Assembly (NCBI RefSeq): GCF_947495675.1
Contig: NZ_CANLZX010000004.1
Coordinates: 124,001-188,000, forward strand
Length of the DNA stretch: 64,000 nt
DNA from: an uncultured Algibacter sp.
GTDB lineage: Bacteria; Bacteroidota; Bacteroidia; Flavobacteriales; Flavobacteriaceae
Reading direction: 5' to 3'
The notes under the pieces are model-generated. The model was not told the DNA's origin. It saw only the letters and a program-made list of their open reading frames with translations, and searched no databases. Positions 25,126 through 34,467 of the stretch are shown here, in pieces. Each line of letters opens with the position of its first letter. Positions within the stretch are counted from its first letter, which is position 1. The translations under genes and the position numbers were made by a program.

Positions 25126-26967
25126 TTAAAATGGCCAAATTATTGGTACAAGTACTAACGATATAATGAAAAACAAAAGCAGAAGAGGTGCACCTACTTT
25201 CATGTAGTTCATAAATTTATATCCTCCGGCTGTCATTACCATGGCATTAGTTGTTGTTCCAATAGGAGTTAAAAATGCCGTTGAAGCACTTATAGCAACT
25301 ACAATCATAAAAGGAGCAGGAGATAGGTTTAGTGAGTTAGCTGCAAGTATCGCTATAGGAGCCATTAATACAGCAGTTGCCGAGTTGTTTATTACTTGAC
25401 TAAATGTTGTAGTTAGTAAAAATACACCACCCAATAACGCAATAGGGTGAATAGCACCTAAATAATCTACAAGCGCATTAGCAATTAATTGAGCAGTACC
25501 AGTTTTTTGTAATGCAATACCCATTGGTATCATTGCAGCAATCATAACAACACTTGTCCAACTTATGCCTTTATAAGCTTTAGAGATAGGCACACAACCA
25601 GTAAGTAAAACAACACCTGCAGATATTAATGCAGCTATCGATCCTGGAACAATTTTAAAAACCATAAATATAATCATGAGAATTAAAGCGCCTAGAGCAA
25701 TGTAAGATTTTGAATTAAGACTCTCTACATTTTTAGCCATCCCTTCTGGGCTACCAATAATAACTAAGTTTTCGTGCTGTTTTTTTAAGTCTTCAATATT
25801 TTCCCAAGTTCCTCTTAATAAGAAAGCATCACCAGCTTTAACTGTAATTTCTTTATCTAATAAAGGTTGTCTGTTTCTTGAAGCTGCTAATAATTGAATT
25901 CCAAAACGTTTAAAATAATCACCTAATTTATATTTTCTACCAACTAACATAGAATTAGGGTTTACAATCACCTCTGTCATACCAACCTCTTGGTTAATAA
26001 GGTTGTTTTTTAACTCATCTGTAATAGGTTCTAGAGGTAAAAGTCCTAACCTGAAGGTAATCATTAATTTGTTTATAGCTTCTGTATCTCCTTTTACAGT
26101 AATTATATCATGGTAAAGAAATTCTGTATTAGGATCTGGAAATTCTATAAATTGAGGCACTTTTTTCAATAAATTTGGGTGTCTTCTTTTTATTCTAATA
26201 ATAGATACGTTATAATTTTTTTCGAATTGCCATTCTTTTAATTCAGTATTTAAAAGTGGAGATATAGATCTTACACGTAAACGATAATAACCACTATCTA
26301 CTTTATAGGCTTCAATCCAATTATGTAAAGTAGATTCAATATTTACTGGTTTGTTGCTTGTTTTATTGTTTGGTAAAAGTTTATAACCAATATATCTAAA
26401 ATAAAGTAGCGCAACAATAAGTAACGGAATACCTATAAGTGCAAATTCAAAAAATGAAAAACCTTCAAAACCAGCTTCTACTAAAGCATTACTAGCAATA
26501 ATGTTTGGAGGTGTACCAGTTAAAGTTAATAAACCACCAGTATTTGATCCAAAAGCTACAGGCATAAGCATTTTAGAAGGTAATGTACCTATACTCCAAG
26601 CAGAAGAAATTGTTAGTGGCATTAAAGTAGCTACAGTACCTGTATTACTTACAAAACCAGATAATACACCAGCACCAAGTGTAATAATAACTAATAGTTT
26701 TGGAACACTTTTCCCTGCCCATTCTACAAACTTTTTACCAGCTAAAGCTGTCCAGCCTGTTTGTGCAATACCTTCGCCAATTATAAATAGTGCAGCAATC
26801 ATAATTACTGTTGGGTTACTAAAGCCACTTAAGGTTTCTTTAGAATCTAAAATACCCGTTAAAAATAAACTCAACATGGAAATTAGGGCTACAATATCTG
26901 GTGTAAATTTTCCCCAAACAAACAGTCCAATGGTAATAACTAAAATGGTAAGCATTAAATAGATCAT
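25126..26967 (-). CDS. SLC13 family (divalent anion:sodium) permease with RCK_C/TrkA_C domains
   Basis: 613 residues. The N-terminal membrane half (residues 1-200) carries LTGTPPNIIASNAL, the second half a matching ITPIGTTTNAMVMTAGGY, as in SLC13/ArsB-fold carriers. Between them, residues about 210-400 contain two soluble TrkA_C-like modules (RLRVRSISPLLNTELKEWQ and VIVNPNSMLVGRKYKLGDY). The architecture resembles the YbhI/SLC13 group often annotated as sulfate or dicarboxylate permeases. The substrate is not determined. Residue ligands in the TrkA_C modules could make it regulated by a nucleotide. Confidence 0.9.
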   Translation of the reverse strand: MIYLMLTILVITIGLFVWGKFTPDIVALISMLSLFLTGILDSKETLSGFSNPTVIMIAALFIIGEGIAQTGWTALAGKKFVEWAGKSVPKLLVIITLGAGVLSGFVSNTGTVATLMPLTISSAWSIGTLPSKMLMPVAFGSNTGGLLTLTGTPPNIIASNALVEAGFEGFSFFEFALIGIPLLIVALLYFRYIGYKLLPNNKTSNKPVNIESTLHNWIEAYKVDSGYYRLRVRSISPLLNTELKEWQFEKNYNVSIIRIKRRHPNLLKKVPQFIEFPDPNTEFLYHDIITVKGDTEAINKLMITFRLGLLPLEPITDELKNNLINQEVGMTEVIVNPNSMLVGRKYKLGDYFKRFGIQLLAASRNRQPLLDKEITVKAGDAFLLRGTWENIEDLKKQHENLVIIGSPEGMAKNVESLNSKSYIALGALILMIIFMVFKIVPGSIAALISAGVVLLTGCVPISKAYKGISWTSVVMIAAMIPMGIALQKTGTAQLIANALVDYLGAIHPIALLGGVFLLTTTFSQVINNSATAVLMAPIAILAANSLNLSPAPFMIVVAISASTAFLTPIGTTTNAMVMTAGGYKFMNYMKVGAPLLLLFFIISLVLVPIIWPF

Positions 26968-27240
26968 AATTTATTTTTCTTTATTAGCTTTAGCGTTTAA
27001 ATATATGTTATTATAATTATAGGGTAAAATTACAGCGGTTGTTCTTTTGTATTTATGACTAAAGTCATGCTTTTTGTTTAGGTGCAACTTTTCAATAATT
27101 GTTATTTTTAGATATAAAAAAATGAATAAACTGTTTGCGAATACGTTTTCGTTATATTGAGTTTTACCATATTCTATATTTTAGATGCATAATCTAATTT
27201 ATTAATAAAATTAATTAGCATAAAAAAACACAAATAAAAT

Positions 27241-27957
27241 ATGAAATTAGATATTTTGGCTTTTGGAGCACACCCAGATGATGTTGAATTAGGTTGTGGT
27301 GGTACAATTGCAAAAGAAGTAAAAAATGGCAAAAAAGTAGGGATTATAGATTTAACTCGTGGTGAGTTAGGTACTAGAGGAACTGCCGAAACTAGAGATG
27401 AAGAAGCCTTTAATGCAGCAAAAATTTTAGGTGTTAGTATACGTACTAACTTAGAGTTTGCAGATGGTTTTTTTGTGAATGATAAAAAACACCAATTAGC
27501 TATTATTAAAATGATACGAAAGTATCAACCAGAAATAATACTTTGTAATGCTATTGATGATAGACATATTGATCACGGAAAAGGGAGTAAGTTAGTAAGT
27601 GGTGCTTGTTTTTTAAGTGGTTTAATAAAAATTGAAACTACAGATGATGGAGTTGTACAAAAACCTTGGAGACCAAAACAAGTATACCATTATATACAAT
27701 GGAAACATATTGAGCCAGATTTAACCGTTGATATTTCGGGGTTTATTAATAAAAAAATGGATGCTGTGTTAGCTTATAAAACACAGTTTTTTGATGCTCA
27801 TAGTAAAGAACCAGAAACACCTATATCAAGTAAGAACTTTACCGATAGTATAATTTATAGGTCTAGAGATTTAGGGCGATTAATTGGAGTTGAGCATGCC
27901 GAAGGTTACACCGTAGAACGCTATGTTGCTGTTGATAGTTTGTTTGATTTAAAGTAG
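27241..27957 (+). CDS. bshB1: Bacillithiol biosynthesis deacetylase BshB1
   Basis: 238 residues. The metal motif AHPDD lies at H11, D13 and D14 (FGAHPDDVELGCGG), with the distal histidine in DRHIDHGKG. The sequence GELGTRGTAETRDEEA is diagnostic of BshB1. It deacetylates GlcNAc-malate in bacillithiol synthesis, a thiol typical of many Bacteroidota. It is monocistronic here. No bshA or bshC is present in the window. Confidence 0.93.
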   Translation: MKLDILAFGAHPDDVELGCGGTIAKEVKNGKKVGIIDLTRGELGTRGTAETRDEEAFNAAKILGVSIRTNLEFADGFFVNDKKHQLAIIKMIRKYQPEIILCNAIDDRHIDHGKGSKLVSGACFLSGLIKIETTDDGVVQKPWRPKQVYHYIQWKHIEPDLTVDISGFINKKMDAVLAYKTQFFDAHSKEPETPISSKNFTDSIIYRSRDLGRLIGVEHAEGYTVERYVAVDSLFDLK

Positions 27958-28012
27958 TTATGATTTTTTGTAATTTTTTTTACGTTTTGAATTAAAAATA
28001 TTAAAAAAAGTC

Positions 28013-28044
28013 TTTGTAATAAAGATTGAAATCAATTACATTTG
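28013..28044 (+). promoter_or_regulatory. Promoter of the tRNA-His gene
   Basis: TTTG at 28013-28016 and TACATTTG at 28037-28044 are exact consensus -33 and -7 boxes, separated by 20 bp. The tRNA begins about 100 bp downstream. Confidence 0.8.
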
Positions 28045-28142
28045 CACACGCATTACAAAATGCTGTTCTATGGTAAGTTTTAACAAGCTAGTTATTCTTT
28101 CCTTTTATAAGAACTTTTATAGTTTTATATAATAAAATACAT

Positions 28143-28217
28143 GGTGGTTGTAGCTCAGTTGGTTAGAGCATTGGTTTGTGGTACCAAGGGTCGCCGGTTC
28201 GAATCCGGTCTTCCACC
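28143..28217 (+). tRNA. tRNA-His (anticodon GTG)
   Basis: The extra G at position -1 (28143) is present, as required for histidine tRNA. D arm GCTC...GAGC, anticodon stem TTGGT/ACCAA around loop TTGTGGT with anticodon GTG at 28178-28180, and T arm GCCGG-TTCGAAT-CCGGT fold normally. The acceptor stem GTGGTTG against CTTCCAC has two adjacent T-T oppositions at pairs 5-68 and 6-67, the only irregularity. CCA is not fully encoded. A terminator follows. Confidence 0.93.
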
Positions 28218-28225
28218 CAAAAGCA

Positions 28226-28257
28226 AAAGCCTTTCAATTTATTGAAAGGCTTTTTTT
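28226..28257 (+). terminator. Rho-independent terminator of tRNA-His
   Basis: AAAGCCTTTCAA at 28226-28237 and TTGAAAGGCTTT at 28242-28253 form a perfect 12-bp stem with a TTTA loop, followed by more T residues. Confidence 0.92.
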
Positions 28258-28278
28258 GTGGCTGTAAATTTTTGTGGT

Positions 28279-29295
28279 TTAATCTAGTTTTATTCGCTCT
28301 TCTCTATTTGCTAACTCCCATGCAGTATGGAAAATAAGTTTTGTTCTAGTTTCTAAAAAAGGGTAATTAATTTTATCGGGTGTATCAGATGGTTTATGGT
28401 AATCATCATGTGTACCGTTAAAATAGAATATTACTGGAATATTGTTTTTCGCAAAATTATAATGGTCTGAGCGGTAATAAAAACGATTCGGGTCATTATC
28501 ATCATTATAAGTGTAATCAAATTCTAAATTGAAATATTCTTTATTAATATCTTCAGAAATGGTATGTAACTCTTTACTTAGTTTATCAGAGCCTATGAGG
28601 TATAGGTAATTTTCACCTCCTGCTTCGTGTTTAGGATCTACACGACCAATCATATCAATATTTAAATTGGCTACAGTGTTTTTTAATGGAAAAATAGGAT
28701 CTTCATCTGCATAATAACGCGAACCTTAAAGTCAAATTTCTTCTCCAGTTACATGTAAAAAAACGACTGTTCTTTTAGGGCCATTTCCAGCTTTTTCGGC
28801 TTCTTTAAAAGCTTCTGCAATTTCTAATATAGCTACAGTTCCAGAACCATCATCATCTGCGCCATTATTAATGTCTCCATTTTTAGAAATACCAATATGA
28901 TCTAAATGGGCAGAAATAATTATTACCTCTTCTGGTTTTTCACTTCCTTTTATATAAGCAATTACATTTTCAGAATCATTTATATCATTTCCAAAGTAAC
29001 TTGCTGGAATCTCTTGAAAATAATCATCTTCGGCAATAGGAGAGAGGATTTTATTAGATTGATAATGATTTTTTATAAACTCAATGGCTTTTTTTTGTCC
29101 GGGTTCTCCAGTTTTTCTTCCTTCATACTCATCAGAAGAATAAGTATAAAGCATTTCTTTTAATTCACTAGAAGTTATTGTAGCTGCAAAAGTTTCGGGA
29201 TTAACCGTTTTGTTTTCAGTTTTGTTTTTATTTTGTGAAGAACTACAAGAAGTTAAAAGTATACTAGCACAAAGAAGTATTGCTATATTTTTCAT
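28279..29295 (-). pseudogene. M28 family metallopeptidase lipoprotein, broken by two in-frame stops
   Basis: The frame starts at 29295 with a lipobox (LLTSC) and reads the M28 sequence SAHLDHIG, NGADDDGSGT and VTGEEI. It then meets TGA at 28732-28734 and TAA at 28726-28728, and continues in the same frame as GSRYYADEDPIF and NLNIDMIGR to a stop at 28279. The intact paralogue next door has GKR where this copy has stop-Leu-stop. The upstream fragment of 187 residues keeps the HxD, D and EE motifs but loses the distal metal-binding aspartate and histidine. Two point changes, G to T and T to A, would restore GLLGS. It is probably a recent pseudogene. Translational readthrough is unlikely. Confidence 0.85.
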
Positions 29296-29364
29296 TATGA
29301 ATCTATAAATTTTTAGAATATGCTATATTACAAAAATGTAGGTATTAATTATGGGATTTTGAGT

Positions 29365-30417
29365 CTATTTTAACAATTCATTATCTCTATCAATGGTAAT
29401 ACGGTGTTCTTGATTGGCAATTTGCCATGCAGTAGCAAAAATTAGTTTTGTGCGTTTTTCTAATAACGGATAATCAATTTTATCTGGTGTATCTGTTGCT
29501 TTATGGTAATCAGCATGTTCGCCATTAAAATAGAAAATTACAGGTATATCATGTAATGCAAAATTATAATGATCGGATCTGGAATAATAATCGTTTCCTT
29601 CACCAATAATATTAAATTTATAATCAAGATTTATATTAAAAAAAGTATTGTTAATTTTTTCAGAAGTGTAATGGAGCTCTTTACTTAATCTATCAGACCC
29701 AATTAAATAAATATAATCTTTATTGTTTTTATGGTTGTCATCAACACGACCAATCATATCAATATTAAGGTTTGTAATCGTGTTTTCTAAATTAAAAACT
29801 GGGTGTTTTGTGTAGTATTCAGAACCTCTTTTACCAATTTCTTCTGCAGTTAAATGAAGAAATAGAATGCTTCGTTTAGGGCCATAACCTTCCTTTTTTG
29901 CTAAATTAAAAGCTTGTGCCATTTCCATTAGTGCTACAGTACCAGAGCCATCATCATCGGCACCGTTATTTATTTGTCCATCTTCAGATATTCCTAAATG
30001 ATCTAAATGAGCAGATATTATAATAACTTCATCTGGTTTTTCAGACCCTTTTATATAAGCAAGTACATTTTCAGAACTTTTAAATTTTTTTGAAAAAAAG
30101 CTACTAGGTATAATTTGATAATAGTTATCGTCACCTAAAGGCGATTTTACACCTTCATTTATATAGTAAGATTTTAAAAAATTAGCCGCTAATTTTTGTC
30201 CGGGGTCACCAACTCTTCTGCCTTCAAAATCATTAGAAGAAAATTTATATAAATGTGTTTTTAGCTCATTAGAAGTAATAGTACTTGCATACTTCATTGC
30301 TAAATCGCTGTCTACCAATTTAATGCTTTCTTTTAAGTTTTTTAATTTGGTAGTATATTTAGGTTTAGCACAAGTACCAACCAAAACCATTATTGAGAGA
30401 ATATAAAAAGTTTTCAT
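29365..30417 (-). CDS. M28 family metallopeptidase, probable lipoprotein
   Basis: 350 residues. The N-terminal hydrophobic stretch ends at LVGTC, a plausible lipobox. The dizinc aminopeptidase motifs are complete and in order: SAHLDHLG (H, D), NGADDDGSGT (bridging D), TAEEIG (catalytic and metal E), NIDMIGR (D) and SDHYNF (H). The family cleaves N-terminal residues or peptides. It is a tandem paralogue of the broken gene 69 bp downstream, so it may cover that gene's role. Confidence 0.9.
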   Translation of the reverse strand: MKTFYILSIMVLVGTCAKPKYTTKLKNLKESIKLVDSDLAMKYASTITSNELKTHLYKFSSNDFEGRRVGDPGQKLAANFLKSYYINEGVKSPLGDDNYYQIIPSSFFSKKFKSSENVLAYIKGSEKPDEVIIISAHLDHLGISEDGQINNGADDDGSGTVALMEMAQAFNLAKKEGYGPKRSILFLHLTAEEIGKRGSEYYTKHPVFNLENTITNLNIDMIGRVDDNHKNNKDYIYLIGSDRLSKELHYTSEKINNTFFNINLDYKFNIIGEGNDYYSRSDHYNFALHDIPVIFYFNGEHADYHKATDTPDKIDYPLLEKRTKLIFATAWQIANQEHRITIDRDNELLK

Positions 30418-30543
30418 TGTAATTAAGGAATAATTAATTAAATGAACTTACAACCTGAATATTCTGTTAGGGAGAGAAATTATTAGCGTGTTAGTTTCAT
30501 TAAATATGATACAAATATAAGAATTCTAAGAAGAAATTACTTA

Positions 30544-30906
30544 CTACTCAAAAGAAATATCTTCAAGTTCTGTTTCATCTAACTCAATATCAAGTTCTTC
30601 TAGTTCTTCAATAGATGCTTCTTCAAGCTTTGTTTCTTTAGCTTCTATAACTTCTGTATTAACAACTTCTGTTTTAGTAAATATAGATTTATAAGTTGTA
30701 ACTACTAAAGCAGCACCAGTTAGTAGTAAGGTAAAAGGAATAATTTTTTTAACATGTCCAGCTTTTTTTGATAAATAATAAGCAATAGAGCCAAAAATTA
30801 ATGCGGCTATTGCTGGAAATATTGCTAGATTAGAAATTGGTAAAACAGAAAAAATTACAGCAAAAATCGATGCTATTAAGGCTAAAATTGTAAATAGTTT
30901 TTTCAT
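30544..30906 (-). CDS. Small membrane protein with acidic C-terminal tail
   Basis: 120 residues. Three hydrophobic segments (about residues 5-22, 25-45 and 55-75) end in a basic loop, and the last 40 residues are strongly acidic (EASIEELEELDIELDE). No family was recognised. It begins 11 bp after the DUF3108 gene on the same strand and is probably in its operon. Confidence 0.7.
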   Translation of the reverse strand: MKKLFTILALIASIFAVIFSVLPISNLAIFPAIAALIFGSIAYYLSKKAGHVKKIIPFTLLLTGAALVVTTYKSIFTKTEVVNTEVIEAKETKLEEASIEELEELDIELDETELEDISFE

Positions 30907-30917
30907 TGTAAATAGTT

Positions 30918-31673
30918 TTAATTTTTTAATCCAGAAGCCGATTTTATTTTTAATTCGCCAGTTCCTACAGGAATTTTAAATTTACCATATACAGGTATTT
31001 TGTTTTCATCAGCAGTAAACCATAAAGTACCATTAACGGTATTAGAGTTTGCAGAGCCTAAAGCAATTTTGTAACAAGCTTTACTACCTATAGCTGTAGA
31101 TATGGTCTCTTTTCCTAAATAAGTTACTTTGGCTTTAACCTCTTCTCTGTCAAATAAAATTGTAAATATTTTACTAGTTCCTGGGCTTAAGCTTGTTAAA
31201 TCAAAAGTTCTAATGCTATATAATGTAGATATAATATCTTTAGTTCCTGCGCCAATAGGTATGGTTTCTCTAACAATCCAATTGTTTTTCTTAGTTTGAA
31301 CCGATTTAACTGTTTTAGTTTTATGGCTAAAAGTGTATTTCATGTTTTTAAAATATCCCCCTTCATTAATATCTCTATTATGTAAATAAGGAGTTAACGT
31401 TTTTGGGTTAACATAAGTTTCGTATAAATCTCTTATTTTAAAAAAACTATCCCATTTGCTGTAGGTAAAAGCAGTACATTTTAACCTTAAAAGAGTAGCT
31501 TTTGATGTTTTTACCGGGCTAGTTTCCATGGTAATTTGAGCCAAATCGGTTAATATACCAGACATGTTGTAAGATGCGGTATAAATTAGTTTTTCATCAC
31601 TACCAATAGCATTATTTTGGGCATTTATAGTTATTGAAAATAAAAATAATAACAAAAAAGAAATACGTTTCAT
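30918..31673 (-). CDS. DUF3108 domain-containing periplasmic protein
   Basis: 251 residues with a signal peptide (MKRISFLLLFLFSITINAQ). The mature part shows the DUF3108 pattern with SDEKLIYTASYNMSGIL near the start and VNGTLWFTADENKIPVYGKF near the end. The fold is a lipid-binding-like beta structure, but function is unknown. It stands upstream of the small membrane protein gene and divergent from the universal stress protein. Confidence 0.85.
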   Translation of the reverse strand: MKRISFLLLFLFSITINAQNNAIGSDEKLIYTASYNMSGILTDLAQITMETSPVKTSKATLLRLKCTAFTYSKWDSFFKIRDLYETYVNPKTLTPYLHNRDINEGGYFKNMKYTFSHKTKTVKSVQTKKNNWIVRETIPIGAGTKDIISTLYSIRTFDLTSLSPGTSKIFTILFDREEVKAKVTYLGKETISTAIGSKACYKIALGSANSNTVNGTLWFTADENKIPVYGKFKIPVGTGELKIKSASGLKN

Positions 31674-31848
31674 AAAAATAGTTTTGGTTATAACGTGCTA
31701 TTAATCATTTATTGTGCCGAAAATACAATGCATAAAATTATTATACTAATTTATTGATAATATTGCTTGTTTTTGTTTTCCTGATTTATGTCATAGTATA
31801 TACTAGGCAGTAAGTGTAAGTTTACTAGGTAATTAATTTTCCATTATC

Positions 31849-32685
31849 ATGAAAAATATTCTATTACCAACAGACTTTTCAAAAAACTCTATAAATGCCA
31901 TTCATTATGCTTTAGAGTTTTTTAAAGACGAAAAATGTCAGTTTTATATCTTAAACATCCAAAAAGCATCATCTTTTATATCAGACGATATGTTGGTTGT
32001 ACACTCATCAACTACAATTTATAAAACATTAATAGATGCGGCAAAAAAATCAATTGCCAATATTATAACAACGCTTAATAAAGAGTTTGAGAATAATAAC
32101 CATCAATTTCATTCTATTGTAGATTATGATAACTTTGTCGATTCTATAAATCAAGTTATAATAAAACACGAAATAGATTTAATAATCATGGGTACAAAAG
32201 GGGCTTCTGGTATAGCAAAAGTACTTTTTGGTAGTAATACAGTACGTGTTATGCAACGCTGTATAGCGCCGGTTTTGGCAATACCAGATGGGTATAAATT
32301 TAAAAAAATAGAACATTTAGCTTTTGCAACCACAAATTCAAAATGTTTTAATAAAGGACACTTAGATATTTTAAATGAAATAATAGAATTAAATCATGCT
32401 TCTGCCCATGTACTACATCTGGCAGATAAAAACCATTTACTTCCAGAAGTTCAAGATAATGAAGACTTTTTTAAAACAAATTTTAGTGTAGGCAAGCACG
32501 AGTTTATTGATACATCAAAAAAAGATATGTTTAACGTTGTTAGTAATTATATCGAAAAACACGATATAGATATGTTAGCAATCATGAATAAAAAACACTC
32601 TTTTCTAGAACGCTTATTTACCACACACACCGTAGAAACATTTGCGTTTAAAATAAACATTCCGCTCTTAGTTATGCAGTATTAG
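31849..32685 (+). CDS. Tandem-domain universal stress protein
   Basis: 278 residues holding two UspA folds. The first begins MKNILLPTDFSKNS and carries the ATP-binding-type loop IIMGTKGASGIAKVLFGSNT. The second (about residues 150-278) is divergent and lacks a clean GxxG motif. These proteins modulate stress, respiration or nucleotide binding. It is monocistronic, and the DUF4870 gene begins 97 bp downstream. Confidence 0.9.
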   Translation: MKNILLPTDFSKNSINAIHYALEFFKDEKCQFYILNIQKASSFISDDMLVVHSSTTIYKTLIDAAKKSIANIITTLNKEFENNNHQFHSIVDYDNFVDSINQVIIKHEIDLIIMGTKGASGIAKVLFGSNTVRVMQRCIAPVLAIPDGYKFKKIEHLAFATTNSKCFNKGHLDILNEIIELNHASAHVLHLADKNHLLPEVQDNEDFFKTNFSVGKHEFIDTSKKDMFNVVSNYIEKHDIDMLAIMNKKHSFLERLFTTHTVETFAFKINIPLLVMQY

Positions 32686-32782
32686 TGGCCTAACAGTAAA
32701 AGGTTAATTATTTTTTTTACTTATTAATGTAACAATTTATTTAATTGTTCGTCTTATTAGTATCAATCAATAATTAATCATC

Positions 32783-33121
32783 ATGAGACAAGACAAACAA
32801 CTTTTAGTCATTACACACCTAAGTCAGTTAATTACTTTAGTAACTGGTTTTGGTAGTTTATTATTACCCTTAGTGCTATGGCTAACCCAAAAAGAAAAAG
32901 TGTATCAAATGGATACACATGGTAAAAACATTATAAACTTTCAGTTAAGTTTAATATTGTGGTGTATTATCTGCGTGCCTTTAATTTTATTTTTTGGTTT
33001 AGGGCTTCTAGGCTTTTTAGTTTTAGGCATTGTATCCTTTATATTCCCTATAATAAATGCTATAAAAGCAAGCCGTGGCGAAACACCCATATACCCATTT
33101 ACATTTAATTTTATCTCTTAA
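32783..33121 (+). CDS. DUF4870 domain membrane protein
   Basis: 112 residues. The sequence VITHLSQLITLVTGFGSLLLPLVLWLTQK has the conserved DUF4870 (Tic20-like) start, with two more membrane helices and the NFQLSLILW segment following. The function is unknown. The terminator downstream at 33158 ends this short transcription unit. Confidence 0.88.
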   Translation: MRQDKQLLVITHLSQLITLVTGFGSLLLPLVLWLTQKEKVYQMDTHGKNIINFQLSLILWCIICVPLILFFGLGLLGFLVLGIVSFIFPIINAIKASRGETPIYPFTFNFIS

Positions 33122-33157
33122 TTTTATTAGTTAGTTTAGTTATATGAGGTAAACCAA

Positions 33158-33186
33158 AACACTCACTTTTTAGTGGGTGTTTTTTA
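33158..33186 (+). terminator. Rho-independent terminator after the DUF4870 gene
   Basis: AACACTCACT at 33158-33167 pairs with AGTGGGTGTT at 33172-33181, followed by T residues. One G-T pair is present. Repeat copy C begins 15 bp later. Confidence 0.85.
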
Positions 33187-33200
33187 TTTTTAAATTTTTT

Positions 33201-33283
33201 GGGCGTTACCACAAGGGTCAGGCTTTTTGTTACAAGTCCGCGCTCGTGCCTCGCTGTGGGCTTTCCACTTCAATCCTTAACGC
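33201..33283 (+). repeat. Dispersed intergenic repeat, family 1, copy C (83 bp)
   Basis: It begins GGGCGTTACCACAAGGGTC and ends CAATCCTTAACGC. The GCGTTA/TAACGC terminal pairing is preserved. It lies between the convergent DUF4870 and ThuA-like genes. The centre matches copy B closely (CTCGTGCCTCGCTGTGGGCT). Confidence 0.85.
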
Positions 33284-33592
33284 GGATTTATTAATAGTTT
33301 ATGTTTGGAATTTGAATGTGAATTTTGGTAAAGTTCGTTTAACGTGTTTGTATATGGTTTGTTGCGTGTTTAAGTGCTAAAGTTAGCAAATAAACACAGA
33401 TAGAAAGTCTGTGGGGACTTTCGTAAATTATCTAAAACCAAGCAATTAATTATACAAGGAGTTGACTTTAGTATTTTAAAAACTAAAATATAATTAAGCT
33501 AGAGTTTACAAAATTCACGAAGTTATTTTTATTATTTAAGTAATTAAATAATTACAATTCCTAACTTTTAAAATGTTTTTAGTTTTTTATAT
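33284..33592. other. 309-bp non-coding stretch with two hairpins
   Basis: No credible gene was found. It contains GCTAA-AG-TTAGC at 33376-33387 and a longer hairpin with GAAAGTC at 33403-33409 and GACTTTC at 33416-33422 around a TGTGGG loop. The context looks like degraded intergenic or mobile-element residue. It could also encode a small RNA. Confidence 0.4.
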
Positions 33593-34339
33593 TTATTTTA
33601 ATCTTCCTGTAGCCCATAGCAGACCTCTATTAAATACTTCTTGAAACTCTGGTGATTCAAACGTTTCATTATTATGACCAAAGGTTATTCCGAATATATT
33701 ATTATCCTCTATTTTATTAGTCCATATACAAGTATGATTTTTAGAATCTTTAAAACTCTTTGCTTTGGCTAATGGAGTAATAGAAGAAAACTCTTGTGCT
33801 ACAACATAAAGTTCGTCTTTTGGCGCTTTCCATACTTTGGGAAAGTTTTTCATTATAGGATGTTGAGGCGCAACATTTTTAACAATATAATTATCTTGAT
33901 GGTCATGCTTCTTAGATTCTAAACCTATCATTTTAGTCCAAGCTTCTTTGCCTTCATTTCCTTCTCTATAGGTATGCATAGCGCAATGTAACATTACAAT
34001 ACCAATATCAGATTTTAAATGACTATCAACTACTTTTTTTATAAAATTATCATCTTTAGTTTTACCAAAACATTCATTATGAACAACAACATCGTAGTTG
34101 CTACTCCAGTTTTCTAAATTATAAATACTAGATTTGTAGTCTTTTAAATCACCTCCTTCATGTAAAACCTCCCATTCTATATTTATTTTATTTGTTGTAA
34201 ATTCTTGAATCTTTTTTTTCTGATACTCATAGTTATGGCAGCATCCTCCTGTAATTAACAGGGCTTTAATAGGTTTATTCTTTTTTGATGAACAAGAAAT
34301 AAATAAAGAAGTAACTACTAAATAAATAAACAATCTCAT
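33593..34339 (-). CDS. ThuA-like domain lipoprotein
   Basis: 248 residues with a lipobox (SLFISCSS). The ThuA-type class I glutamine-amidotransferase-like fold is visible as ALLITGGCCHNYEYQ at the start and the MLHCAMHTYREG segment. ThuA-like proteins are linked to trehalose or other sugar metabolism, usually without known enzymatic activity. The mature protein is likely exported to the periplasm. No sugar cluster is next to it. Confidence 0.85.
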   Translation of the reverse strand: MRLFIYLVVTSLFISCSSKKNKPIKALLITGGCCHNYEYQKKKIQEFTTNKINIEWEVLHEGGDLKDYKSSIYNLENWSSNYDVVVHNECFGKTKDDNFIKKVVDSHLKSDIGIVMLHCAMHTYREGNEGKEAWTKMIGLESKKHDHQDNYIVKNVAPQHPIMKNFPKVWKAPKDELYVVAQEFSSITPLAKAKSFKDSKNHTCIWTNKIEDNNIFGITFGHNNETFESPEFQEVFNRGLLWATGRLK

Positions 34340-34467
34340 AGCAGGAGTTTAAGTTTTAAATTTGATATTAAATAAATAAAAAAGTAAATTTTATCGTTAG
34401 CTTTTAACTATTAAATAAAAGCCATTGTTTCTCTGATAAAAAATCGTTTCAATGTTTTTTATCAAGA

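Noticed and set aside
26501..26962. Plus-strand open frame of 153 codons opposite the SLC13 permease
   Set aside because: It is antisense to a well-supported transporter gene and the sequence shows no domain; it is the mirror of a hydrophobic coding region.
28726..28734. TGA in the M28 gene as a selenocysteine codon
   Set aside because: A TAA follows two codons later, the paralogue has glycine here rather than cysteine, and no SECIS-like structure was noticed.
33177..33380. Open frame of 67 codons across repeat copy C
   Set aside because: It consists of terminator and repeat sequence and has no conserved-looking protein features.
33284..33592. Integron attC-like recombination site
   Set aside because: The two hairpins do not carry matching RYYYAAC and GTTRRRY core sites at the proper positions, and no integrase is present.
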